This document shows, piece by piece, positions 1-5,490 of a stretch of DNA of 5,490 nucleotides (position 1 is its first letter; every line of letters begins with the position of its first letter). Origin of the DNA: Acidobacteriaceae bacterium. GTDB lineage: Bacteria; Acidobacteriota; Terriglobia; Terriglobales; Acidobacteriaceae. The notes under the pieces are model-generated. The model was given only the letters and a program-made list of their open reading frames with translations, did not search any database and had not been told where the DNA came from. The stretch covers positions 1 through 5,490 of the forward strand of contig WQYS01000189.1 in assembly GCA_009781125.1 (NCBI GenBank), in the 5' to 3' direction. The translations under genes were made by a program, and so were the position numbers.

Positions 1-1116
1 GTGAATGGGCCGCGCCAGCGTGATGTTGTTGTAGGCGAGAATGTTGTTGGCCAGAGCCTCCAGCGTCTTATCGAAGTCGCTGGGCGCGTCGAGCAGTCCG
101 GCCTGGAAGAGGCGCGTCAGCACGTTCTGCTCGGCCTGATCCTCCCAGGCGCGCTGTGCTCCCAGCGGGCTGACGTCCTGAGCTTCGTTGCTAACGTCGG
201 TCGCGCCGACGACCTCCATGGAGGTGTTCTCGCTTTCGGACGAGGGCGCCTTCAGTTGGTATCCCCAGATGTGGCTGATGGCCTTGAACTTCAGCGTGCG
301 CAGGTTGCTCTTGTCGTCGGACTCCTCCACGTAAAACGAGGTGGGCAGCCACAGGCCGGGCTGCACGTTGGTGCGCCAGCTATCGAAGTGGTAGTACTCG
401 GCGACGCCGTTCTCAGTGCCGGTGAACTCGCCGTTGAAGCGCACGATGGAGCCCTCGCGGGTCTCGATCCAGACGCGGCCCAGGAAGCGTCCGGTGTCGT
501 GGCGCTGGTCCGCCGGGCTGACGTCAAAGATGGCCGTCGGCGTGTTGCCCAGAAACTCCGTGCGGATGTAGTTGAAGACGTAGTGGTTGCGGTCGAAGTC
601 GTTGGAGTCGATCAGCAGCATCTGGATGAAGCCGTTCTCCTGAAAGTTCAACCGCAACGGGCCGCTGATGGCGGCGAGAAACGCGCTGGGCGATTTGAAG
701 AAGCCCGTCGTACTGCTGCTGATGTTCGCCACCTTGCCTTTGCCGCTCCGCAGCGACTTATTCACGCGGTAGGGGCTGCCGTCGATGATTCTGCTGAAGG
801 CCACGCGGCCCAGGAAGTGCTGGTCCGATTCAGGCACCTGGCCCAGCACCGAGTCGGGCCGCATGGTCTGGATGTAGGTCTCGACCAGCGGCGTGCGCTC
901 GCGCAGCACCTTGATGACGTCCTTCTCGCGCAGTACCGCCTGATCGACCAGAGCGCTCTGCGCCGGAGTCAGCTTGCGCGGCTGCATCTCGGGATCGAGC
1001 GGCTTCTTCTTGCTGCCGAACAGAGACGCTCCCAGGGCAGATGGAATGGAAGACATGGCAGTCGCGAGCAGCGCGGCCAGCACCAGCGGGGTAAGGGACT
1101 TTTTCCGGAGGATCAT
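1..1116 (-). CDS. Sec-exported protein of unknown function, C-terminus beyond window (possible M48-type metallopeptidase N-region)
   Basis: This minus-strand frame stays open for 372 codons from ATG 1116-1114 to the left edge, so the protein is partial. The N-terminus is a textbook Sec signal peptide: basic RKK at 4-6, a hydrophobic core at about 8-24, and a plausible cleavage site after Ala-Leu-Gly at 27-29. A charged stretch follows (SKKK near 35-38), then a likely helical segment at 50-90. Residues 100-290 are rich in alternating hydrophobic and aromatic residues (for example FLGRVWIETREGS at 211-223), suggesting a beta-rich fold. An Asn-rich helix, LANNILAYNN, lies at 355-364. AGGAG at 1131-1127 precedes the ATG by 10 nt. 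The gene starts 61 bp after the tonB stop on the same strand, so co-transcription is likely. I do not firmly recognise the family. The last 40 visible residues remind me of acidobacterial proteins that continue into an M48 zinc-peptidase domain, but any HExxH motif would lie outside the window. Export is near certain; function is open. Confidence 0.85.
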   Translation of the reverse strand, partial: MILRKKSLTPLVLAALLATAMSSIPSALGASLFGSKKKPLDPEMQPRKLTPAQSALVDQAVLREKDVIKVLRERTPLVETYIQTMRPDSVLGQVPESDQHFLGRVAFSRIIDGSPYRVNKSLRSGKGKVANISSSTTGFFKSPSAFLAAISGPLRLNFQENGFIQMLLIDSNDFDRNHYVFNYIRTEFLGNTPTAIFDVSPADQRHDTGRFLGRVWIETREGSIVRFNGEFTGTENGVAEYYHFDSWRTNVQPGLWLPTSFYVEESDDKSNLRTLKFKAISHIWGYQLKAPSSESENTSMEVVGATDVSNEAQDVSPLGAQRAWEDQAEQNVLTRLFQAGLLDAPSDFDKTLEALANNILAYNNITLARPIH

Positions 1117-1177
1117 GGGATTACAGCTCCTGGGGCCATGAATCAGGCCGTCGTTCTGGTTGAAACTTCATCGTGCG

Positions 1178-2224
1178 CTACTCCGCCAACTGAAAGGCTA
1201 CGTTGACGATGCCCTCCCAATCGACGGGATTGCCGTCGTCGTCGGTGGCGGGCTGGAAGCGGGTGGCCGCGACGGCCCGCGTTGCCGATTCGCCCAGGCC
1301 GTGTCCGAGGTCGCTGGTCACGCCCAGAACCCGCACGGCGCCTGACGCCATCACGCGCACACGGACCGTTACCGTGCCTTCGATGTGCAGGCGGATGGCC
1401 TCGGCGGTGTACTCGGGCCGGGGTTTATAGAGGACTTTGGGCACGGAACGGAAGGATTGCACAGCGGAACGATACATGCTCGCCGGTGCTGCCGGAGGCG
1501 CGTAGCGGCCAAGGTTTACCTGTCCGGCTTCGCGACCGGTTGAGTTGAGCGGGCCGGTTCCTCCGGGCACTCCGAGCCTGACGCCCCGGACGGGAGTGGC
1601 GGCGTTGCTGCGTCCGTTCATGTTCTGGCCCTGCGGCGATCCGGAGCCAAGATTGACAGCCGTCGCGCGTGCTCCCTGGCCGGTGTTCGAGGCCGCCATA
1701 CCGGGAACGCCTCTTTCTCCGAGATCAATTTTGCTGGTCGCCGGACGGCTTGAGGGAGCGATGGGGTTATCGGGCAGTCCAAGTGCGACTGGCATCGGAC
1801 GCGGCAAACGGTTCGGCACCGAAGCAGGCACGGCCCGCGCAAGATTCACCCTCGGCGCTGGCGGCGGCGCCACCAGCTTCGGCGGAGCGGGCTGAGGAGC
1901 GGGTGGGCGCTCGGTCACTTTCAATTTAGGAAGATCAGGAGGTCTTGCCTGAAGCCTCGGAGGCGCTACTGTGACCGACGGGGGCTTGACCGCAGGCCGG
2001 ACCGGCTCAGGTAGAGGCTCTACAAGAGTAACGACCCGATGCGTCTCTGTAATGGTCTCTTTGGCAGCAAGTCCCAGAATGGTGCCGACGAAGGCAAGAG
2101 CAAGATTGATCGCAAGGGATGTATAGACAGACCCCTTGCTCTGCGCGCCAGCGTTGAGCACGCCGAAGTGCTTGAAGCGCACGTCGGGCGGCACCAGGAG
2201 ATTGCTGCGTAAAGGTTTTACCAT
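1178..2224 (-). CDS. TonB-family energy transducer protein with long periplasmic linker
   Basis: TonB-family proteins couple the inner-membrane proton motive force (through ExbB/ExbD) to outer-membrane transporters. The 348-aa product has this architecture. A cytoplasmic N-terminus of about 32 residues precedes one membrane segment at 33-53 (VYTSLAINLALAFVGTILGL core). A Pro-rich region follows at about 69-126 with PxP and PAP runs, then a Gly/Asn/Ser-rich linker at 127-250. A C-terminal TonB_C domain occupies about 262-346, with KPRPEYTAEA, then IEGTVTVRVRV, then a RFQPA element, and ends in the strand VNVAFQL. The start is ATG 2224-2222 because AAGGA lies 6 nt upstream; a TTG at 2266 would extend the frame by 14 codons but has no ribosome site. 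The stop is TAG at 1180-1178. No exbB, exbD or TonB-dependent receptor gene is visible, so its partner is unknown. It is a paralogue-type TonB, not assignable to the canonical tonB gene. The linker carries a periodic VxLG motif, reported separately. Confidence 0.9.
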   Translation of the reverse strand: MVKPLRSNLLVPPDVRFKHFGVLNAGAQSKGSVYTSLAINLALAFVGTILGLAAKETITETHRVVTLVEPLPEPVRPAVKPPSVTVAPPRLQARPPDLPKLKVTERPPAPQPAPPKLVAPPPAPRVNLARAVPASVPNRLPRPMPVALGLPDNPIAPSSRPATSKIDLGERGVPGMAASNTGQGARATAVNLGSGSPQGQNMNGRSNAATPVRGVRLGVPGGTGPLNSTGREAGQVNLGRYAPPAAPASMYRSAVQSFRSVPKVLYKPRPEYTAEAIRLHIEGTVTVRVRVMASGAVRVLGVTSDLGHGLGESATRAVAATRFQPATDDDGNPVDWEGIVNVAFQLAE

Positions 2225-2230
2225 AACCAA

Positions 2231-2237
2231 TCCTTCT
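2231..2237 (-). promoter_or_regulatory. Ribosome binding site of the TonB-family gene
   Basis: The minus strand reads AGAAGGA here, six bases before ATG 2224-2222. This is a good Shine-Dalgarno match at normal spacing, and it decides the start against the upstream in-frame TTG at 2266-2264. Confidence 0.75.
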
Positions 2238-2301
2238 GAAGGACGCGCTACAGCGTATATCGGCAAAACCTGGATTAAAACTATCTGGGGGCCTGGGACT
2301 T

Positions 2302-2307
2302 TTTATA
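2302..2307 (-). promoter_or_regulatory. Possible -10 element for the TonB operon
   Basis: The minus strand reads TATAAA, a 4 of 6 match to the sigma-70 -10 consensus TATAAT, about 78 bases upstream of the tonB start. No recognisable -35 hexamer sits 16-18 bases further upstream, so this is weak evidence. Confidence 0.25.
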
Positions 2308-2378
2308 CGGCACCGGCGTTACATGATTGTGTGGGCTGACTTAATTTTGAATTCAGCACATGCAACACGAAGGGTCCG

Positions 2379-2394
2379 GTCTTACTTGTAAGAC
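2379..2394. promoter_or_regulatory. 16-bp perfect palindrome, candidate operator
   Basis: GTCTTAC-TT-GTAAGAC has two exact 7-base half-sites around a TT centre. It lies roughly 155 bases upstream of the tonB start and about 95 bases upstream of the candidate galE -35 element. The size and symmetry suit a dimeric helix-turn-helix regulator, but no regulator gene is in view and a single site could arise by chance. Confidence 0.3.
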
Positions 2395-2489
2395 AGACGG
2401 CGGGATAGCTGCAAAGGTTTGCTGCAAAAACCTGCCCATCGGCCCTGGGTTCCGCAGGCGCATCCGCATGTTCCACAAGCATATGGATT

Positions 2490-2518
2490 TTCTCAATGCT
2501 GGTATTGTTGGATATAGA
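2490..2518 (+). promoter_or_regulatory. galE: Candidate sigma-70 promoter for galE
   Basis: TTCTCA at 2490-2495 and TATAGA at 2513-2518 are separated by exactly 17 bases; each matches 4 of 6 consensus bases. Transcription would begin near 2525 and give a leader of about 130 nt that includes the whole large palindrome before galE. This is a sequence match only. Confidence 0.35.
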
Positions 2519-2553
2519 TGTAAGAGGCGGGCATCCGCATTTGAATTTGTTGA

Positions 2554-2615
2554 AGGTGCTTTTGCTTCTAGGTAGGCCAAGCCTAAAGGCTTGGCCTACC
2601 TAGAAGCAAAAACCT
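2554..2615. repeat. Large near-perfect palindrome (REP/MITE-like) upstream of galE
   Basis: Two 25-base arms (2560-2584 and 2587-2611) are exact reverse complements around a 2-base AA centre. After a 2-base bulge (2558-2559) the pairing resumes for 4 more bases (AGGT 2554-2557 with ACCT 2612-2615). The core contains GTAGGCCAAGCCT. It ends 39 bases before the galE ATG. It has no T-tract on either side, so it is not a typical intrinsic terminator. No target-site duplication is evident. It may be a dispersed palindromic element, or a leader hairpin if galE is transcribed from upstream. Confidence 0.85.
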
Positions 2616-2633
2616 AATGGTGATCGCGTAGAC

Positions 2634-2640
2634 AAGGAGG
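2634..2640 (+). promoter_or_regulatory. galE: Shine-Dalgarno sequence of galE
   Basis: AAGGAGG is a full anti-16S match but sits 14 bases from the ATG, longer than usual. A second, shorter GAGG at 2647-2650 is 4 bases from the ATG. The whole stretch is purine-rich. No alternative start fits better. Confidence 0.55.
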
Positions 2641-2654
2641 GGGAAAGAGGCGGA

Positions 2655-3626
2655 ATGAAGAGGATTCTTGTAACCGGTGGAGCAGGATATATCGGCGGCA
2701 CGGTAACGCGGCTGCTTTTGTCGCAGGGTCATAAGGTGACGGTGTTCGACAACCTTTGCCACAGCAAGCGCTCGGCGCTGGCCGCTGGCGCGGAGTTCGT
2801 CGAGGGCGAGCTGGCCGACCGCGCGCTGGTGGATAAGACTCTGCGTGAGGGAAATTTTGATGGCGTCATGCACTTTGCGGCTCTGATCGAAGCTGGCGAG
2901 AGCATGAAGGTCCCGGAGGTCTATTTCCGCAACAACACCATGGGGACGCTCTCGCTGCTGGAGGCGATGCTCGTCGCCGGGCCGAAGCGCCTGGTGTTCA
3001 GCTCGACCGCAGCCTGTTACGGAGAGCCGGAGAGCACGCCCATTCTCGAAACCGCCAAGCTGCAGCCGACCAATCCCTACGGCGAAAGCAAGCTGCTGGT
3101 GGAGCAGATGCTGCGCTGGCTCAACGAGAGGCAGGGCCTGCACTATGCCAGCCTGCGCTACTTCAACGTGGCGGGCGCGATGGAGGGATACGGCGAGGCG
3201 CATGAGCCGGAGTCGCATCTGATTCCGCTGATCCTCGACGTGGCGCTGGGACGGCGCGCGAGCATCAAAGTCTTCGGCACCGACTACCCCACCAAGGACG
3301 GAAGCTGCATCCGCGACTACATTCACGTGCAGGACCTGGCCGACGCGCACGTGCTGGCGCTGGCCGCGCTCGAAAAGGAGTGCCGCCTGATCTACAACAT
3401 CGGCAACGGACAGGGCTTTACGGTACTCGAGGTCATCGACGCCGTGCGCCGCGTCACCGGAAAGACGATCAAGGCGGAGATATGCGAGCGGCGTCCGGGC
3501 GATCCGGCGGTGCTGGTGGCGAGCTCCGAGAAGATCAAGGCCGAGCTGGGCTGGAAGCCCCGCTTCGCCGAACTGGACAAGATCATCGCCAGCGCGTGGG
3601 AGTGGCATCAGCAGCGGTATCTGTAA
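2655..3626 (+). CDS. galE: UDP-glucose 4-epimerase
   Basis: GalE interconverts UDP-glucose and UDP-galactose in the cytoplasm with tightly bound NAD, feeding the Leloir pathway and synthesis of galactose-containing surface glycans. The 323-aa product is a complete extended short-chain dehydrogenase, slightly shorter than E. coli GalE (338). The Rossmann glycine motif GGAGYIG is at 8-14, with Asp32 at the end of strand 2 for the NAD ribose. HFAA is at 73-76. The catalytic Thr118 lies in SSTAACYG, and the catalytic pair Tyr142/Lys146 in YGESK. The GalE signature GTDYPTKDGSCIRDYIHV spans 208-225, and the substrate-binding RRPGDPA 279-285. The position matching E. coli Tyr299 is Leu287, which may widen substrate range. 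ATG 2655 is preceded by purine-rich Shine-Dalgarno sequence, and the stop is TAA. It appears monocistronic: a divergent promoter region lies upstream and an intrinsic terminator 25 bases downstream. No other sugar-nucleotide genes adjoin it. Confidence 0.95.
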   Translation: MKRILVTGGAGYIGGTVTRLLLSQGHKVTVFDNLCHSKRSALAAGAEFVEGELADRALVDKTLREGNFDGVMHFAALIEAGESMKVPEVYFRNNTMGTLSLLEAMLVAGPKRLVFSSTAACYGEPESTPILETAKLQPTNPYGESKLLVEQMLRWLNERQGLHYASLRYFNVAGAMEGYGEAHEPESHLIPLILDVALGRRASIKVFGTDYPTKDGSCIRDYIHVQDLADAHVLALAALEKECRLIYNIGNGQGFTVLEVIDAVRRVTGKTIKAEICERRPGDPAVLVASSEKIKAELGWKPRFAELDKIIASAWEWHQQRYL

Positions 3627-3650
3627 GCGCCGAAGGGCGCGTTCTATTCC

Positions 3651-3685
3651 GGCCTGGGGCAAGAAGCTCCAGGCCGCGATTTTTT
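3651..3685 (+). terminator. Intrinsic terminator after galE
   Basis: A 10-base-pair stem (3651-3660 with 3666-3675, GGCCTGGGGC against GCTCCAGGCC, one G-T pair) closes a 5-base AAGAA loop. It is followed by GCGA and six Ts at 3680-3685. A smaller 5-bp hairpin, GCGCC-GAAG-GGCGC, sits directly after the stop codon at 3627-3640. The position fits termination of galE. Confidence 0.85.
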
Positions 3686-3689
3686 CTCC

Positions 3690-3729
3690 TTGTCATACCC
3701 CCTCGCTTTGTCACACCCCTCCCTTGTCA
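3690..3729 (+). repeat. Three short direct repeats of TTGTCAY
   Basis: TTGTCA occurs at 3690-3695, 3708-3713 and 3724-3729, each followed by a C-rich stretch (TACCCC, CACCCC, TTCC). Spacings are 18 and 16 bases. The third copy is the start of the inverted repeat described next. They look like decayed copies of one repeat edge. Confidence 0.5.
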
Positions 3730-3853
3730 TTCCGGAGCGCAGCGACGGAATCTGCTTTCTTTTCCCGGCCAGGACTCGACGGTGAAGGAAAGACGTGAAT
3801 GGAACGTTCGTAGAACACCCTGCATGTCTTGCCGCTCCGGAACGACAAGGGAG
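3719..3853. repeat. 135-bp element bounded by 21-bp inverted repeats
   Basis: Bases 3719-3739 and 3833-3853 are reverse complements in 20 of 21 positions; the one difference still allows a G-U pair in RNA. Core: CTCCCTTGTCATTCCGGAGC. Within the left side, ATTCCG (3729-3734) pairs with CGGAAT (3746-3751) around GAGCGCAGCGA. Inside, CTTTCTTTTC (3755-3764) can pair with GAAGGAAAG (3784-3792), and GAACGTTC (3802-3809) is self-complementary. No reading frame of note is present. The left arm resembles a repeat core I recall from intergenic regions of Acidobacteriota; its copy number here cannot be checked. Confidence 0.75.
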
Positions 3854-3878
3854 AAGGAGGAACGATAAGGGAGAGGGA
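3839..3878 (+). repeat. Two tandem 20-bp purine-rich units
   Basis: Units 3839-3858 and 3859-3878 share GGAACGAYAAGGGAGA and differ at two positions (C/T at the eighth base and A/G near the end). A weaker third relative (GCGAATAAGG) follows at 3881-3890. The first unit overlaps the right arm of the 21-bp inverted repeat, so the duplication probably copied the end of that element. Confidence 0.7.
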
Positions 3879-3940
3879 GTGCGAATAAGGCAAAAGCTGG
3901 TGCGGGCCGGGCAAAAGACATATCCTACAAACAGAACGTC

Positions 3941-5490
3941 ATGAATAACCAGATCAAGATTCAACTTCCCGATGGGTCGGTGCGCGAGGTTGCGCACGGC
4001 ACGACTCCGTATGACATCGCACAGAGCATCTCGCCACGGCTTGCTGCCGCCGTTGTGGCGGCGCGCGTCCGTCCGCTTGCGCCAGTGGCCGCTACGGCTA
4101 CGACCGGCGACGAACACTCCTCCGAGGCGGCTATGTATAGCGCGTCCGGAGAGAGCGGCGAGCGGCTGGTCGATCTTTCGACCCCTCTCCACGAGGATGT
4201 TGCCCTCGAACTGCTCAAGGAGACCGACGAGGCTACCCTGCGCGTGCTTCGGCACTCGGCGGCGCATGTTATGGCGACGGCGATTCTTGAGCTGTTCCCC
4301 GAGTCCAGGCTCGGACACGGTCCGGCGACCGACTCCGGCTTCTTCTACGACATCTACCGTGAGACTCCCTTCACGGAGGACGACCTTGCTGCCATCGAGA
4401 GGCGCATGGCCGAGGTGGTCGCGCGCGACGATAAGTTTATCCGCGTCGAAGAGCCCCGCGACCAGGCGCTCGGCGAGTACCAGCAGAACAACGACTTCAT
4501 GAAGGTTCACTTCATCGAGAGGTTCACGCAGCCGGGCGACTCGATCTCGATCTATAAGAACGGCGGTTTCACCGACTTCTGCCGCGGCCCACATGTGCCT
4601 TCGACCGGGCGCGTGAAGGCCTTCAAGGTCACCTCGGTTGCCGGAGCCTACTGGCTTGGCGACGAGAAGAATAAGCAGTTGCAGCGCGTCTACGGCACGG
4701 CCTTCTTCAACGCCAAGGACATGGAGGCGCACTTCAAGCGGCTCGAAGAAATTCGCGCGCGCGACCACCGCGTTCTAGGAAAACAGCTGGACCTGTTCTC
4801 GATTCAGGAGGTCGCAGGCTCCGGTCTGATCTTCTGGCATCCGCGCGGCGGGCTGATCCGCAAGCTCATGGAAGACTGGATGCGCGACGAGTGCCTCCGG
4901 CGCGGCTATCAGATGGTTTTTACGCCGCACATCATGCGCCGCGAGCTGTGGAAGGTCTCCGGGCACGACGGCTACTACGCCGAGAACATGTATCCGCCGA
5001 TGGAGCTGGACGACTCGGAGTACCGCCTGAAGCCGATGAACTGCCCCGGCCACATCCTGATCTATAGAAATTCGCCCAAGAGCTACCGCGACCTTCCGGC
5101 GCGCTACGCCGAGCTGGGCAACGTCTACCGCTACGAGCGCTCGGGCACCATGCACGGCCTGCTGCGCGTGCGCGGATTTACCCAGGACGATGCCCACATC
5201 TTCTGCACGCCGCAGCAGATCGAGGGCGAGGTCGCCGCCTGCGTGGAGTTCGCCGAGAACGTGTTGACCTCGTTCGGCTTCAAGGAGTTCAAGGTGGAGC
5301 TTTCGACCTGGGACCCCAACGACCGCAAGAACTACGTCGGCTCGGCGGAGAACTGGGAGAGCGCCGCCGCGTCGCTGAAGAAGGTGCTCGACGCCAAGGG
5401 GATTCCCTACCGCGAGATTCCCGGCGAGGCCGCCTTCTACGGGCCCAAGATCGACATCAAGCTGGTGGACGTGCTGGGGCGGTTGTGGCA
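3941..5490 (+). CDS. thrS: Threonyl-tRNA synthetase, C-terminus beyond window
   Basis: ThrRS charges tRNA-Thr with threonine and edits mischarged serine. 516 codons plus two bases are visible; the anticodon-binding domain is missing. Residues 1-92 form the N-terminal TGS domain (IKIQLPDGS at 5-13, LVDLSTPL at 76-83), interrupted by extra sequence at about 44-75. The editing domain carries HxxxH at 105-109 and Cys214/His218 in DFCRGPH, the known zinc-like catalytic cluster. The class II core begins near 275. Motif 2 is in RYERSG to RGFTQDD (398-417). Two of the three active-site zinc ligands are visible, Cys368 (MNCPGH) and His419, spaced 51 residues as in E. coli (C334/H385). The visible end reaches GRLW, the usual motif before the catalytic loop. 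ATG 3941 lacks a clear Shine-Dalgarno sequence, but the frame begins where TGS homology begins and no better in-frame start precedes it. In many bacteria infC, rpmI and rplT follow; this cannot be seen here. Confidence 0.97.
   Translation, partial: MNNQIKIQLPDGSVREVAHGTTPYDIAQSISPRLAAAVVAARVRPLAPVAATATTGDEHSSEAAMYSASGESGERLVDLSTPLHEDVALELLKETDEATLRVLRHSAAHVMATAILELFPESRLGHGPATDSGFFYDIYRETPFTEDDLAAIERRMAEVVARDDKFIRVEEPRDQALGEYQQNNDFMKVHFIERFTQPGDSISIYKNGGFTDFCRGPHVPSTGRVKAFKVTSVAGAYWLGDEKNKQLQRVYGTAFFNAKDMEAHFKRLEEIRARDHRVLGKQLDLFSIQEVAGSGLIFWHPRGGLIRKLMEDWMRDECLRRGYQMVFTPHIMRRELWKVSGHDGYYAENMYPPMELDDSEYRLKPMNCPGHILIYRNSPKSYRDLPARYAELGNVYRYERSGTMHGLLRVRGFTQDDAHIFCTPQQIEGEVAACVEFAENVLTSFGFKEFKVELSTWDPNDRKNYVGSAENWESAAASLKKVLDAKGIPYREIPGEAAFYGPKIDIKLVDVLGRLW

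Larger units (their letters stand above)
2225..2654. other. Divergent intergenic region between the TonB-family gene and galE
   Basis: No convincing gene is seen in these 430 bases. The base composition is clearly more AT-rich than the flanking genes. Besides the sites listed separately, it holds a direct repeat of GCATCCGCAT (2460-2469 and 2531-2540) and an imperfect 13-base tandem starting GCTGCAAA (2408-2420 and 2421-2433). The second unit can also pair back on the first through AGGTTT and AAACCT. The region must contain promoters for both divergent transcripts. Confidence 0.7.
3627..3940. other. Intergenic region galE-thrS
   Basis: These 314 bases hold the galE terminator, then the repeat cluster, then a short stretch before thrS. 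I see no gene. TATCCT at 3921-3926 could be a -10 element for thrS (4 of 6), but no matching -35 is visible. No T-box or other known leader structure is recognised. Confidence 0.6.

Noticed and set aside
1121..1171. 16-codon minus-strand mini-frame between the two left genes
   Set aside because: It has ATG and TAA, but no ribosome site and nothing to suggest a leader peptide; a chance occurrence.
1..1206. Plus-strand open frame of 401 codons
   Set aside because: It lies codon-for-codon opposite the exported protein, which has a signal peptide and ribosome site. The Arg/Val/Ala-rich translation has no domain sense; it is a high-GC antisense shadow.
2225..2266. N-terminal extension of the TonB-family protein from TTG 2266
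   Set aside because: The ATG at 2224 has AAGGA at 6-nt spacing, while the TTG has no ribosome site.
2360..2575. Plus-strand frame of 71 codons in the divergent intergenic region
   Set aside because: No Shine-Dalgarno sequence, no recognisable composition or motif, and it ends inside the large palindrome.
2560..2611. Large palindrome as a bidirectional terminator
   Set aside because: Both flanking genes point away from it, and each arm ends in As, not Ts, on the transcript side.
2583..3662. Minus-strand open frame of 359 codons
   Set aside because: It is fully antisense to galE, whose motifs are unmistakable, and it starts inside the terminator region.
3719..3853. The inverted-repeat-bounded element as an insertion sequence
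   Set aside because: It is 135 bp with no transposase frame and no clear target-site duplication; at most a non-autonomous or palindromic repeat.
3644..4768. Minus-strand open frame of 374 codons
   Set aside because: It is antisense to the thrS N-terminal half and runs through the repeat cluster and terminator. No ribosome site or family resemblance.

Overview
The window reads as ordinary chromosome of a GC-rich, didermal, heterotrophic soil-type bacterium. The best guess is Acidobacteriota, class Terriglobia (Granulicella/Edaphobacter/Terriglobus-like). This rests on the protein style of the genes, a TonB-family protein paired with a secreted protein, and an intergenic repeat with a core like GTCATTCCGGAGCGCAGCGA, a type I recall as common in Acidobacteriota. 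No marker gene here proves the assignment.

Layout. Positions 1-2224 hold two minus-strand genes in probable operon order: a TonB-family energy transducer (348 aa, 1178-2224), then, 61 bp further on, an exported protein whose C-terminus runs off the left edge (372 residues visible, 1-1116). Positions 2225-2654 are a 430-bp divergent intergenic region. It carries a good ribosome binding site that fixes the tonB start, a 16-bp perfect palindrome (possible operator), a candidate sigma-70 promoter facing right, and a 52-bp near-perfect palindrome just upstream of galE. Positions 2655-3626 encode a UDP-glucose 4-epimerase (GalE), closed by a clear intrinsic terminator at 3651-3685. Positions 3690-3878 are a cluster of short direct, inverted and tandem repeats. 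From 3941 to the right edge runs threonyl-tRNA synthetase (thrS), with 516 codons visible and the C-terminus missing.

How the genes fit together. The left operon is a cell-envelope pair: an inner-membrane-anchored TonB-like protein with a long periplasmic linker, and a Sec-exported protein. galE supplies UDP-galactose (or possibly UDP-GalNAc) for surface sugars, and appears to be its own transcription unit. thrS is a housekeeping gene with its own start after a repeat-filled spacer.

No defence system, mobile element gene, CRISPR array, tRNA or rRNA is visible. The points most worth a second look are a periodic VxLG motif in the TonB linker, an insertion of about 32 residues in the TGS domain of ThrRS, the large palindrome in the probable galE leader, and the repeat cluster before thrS.
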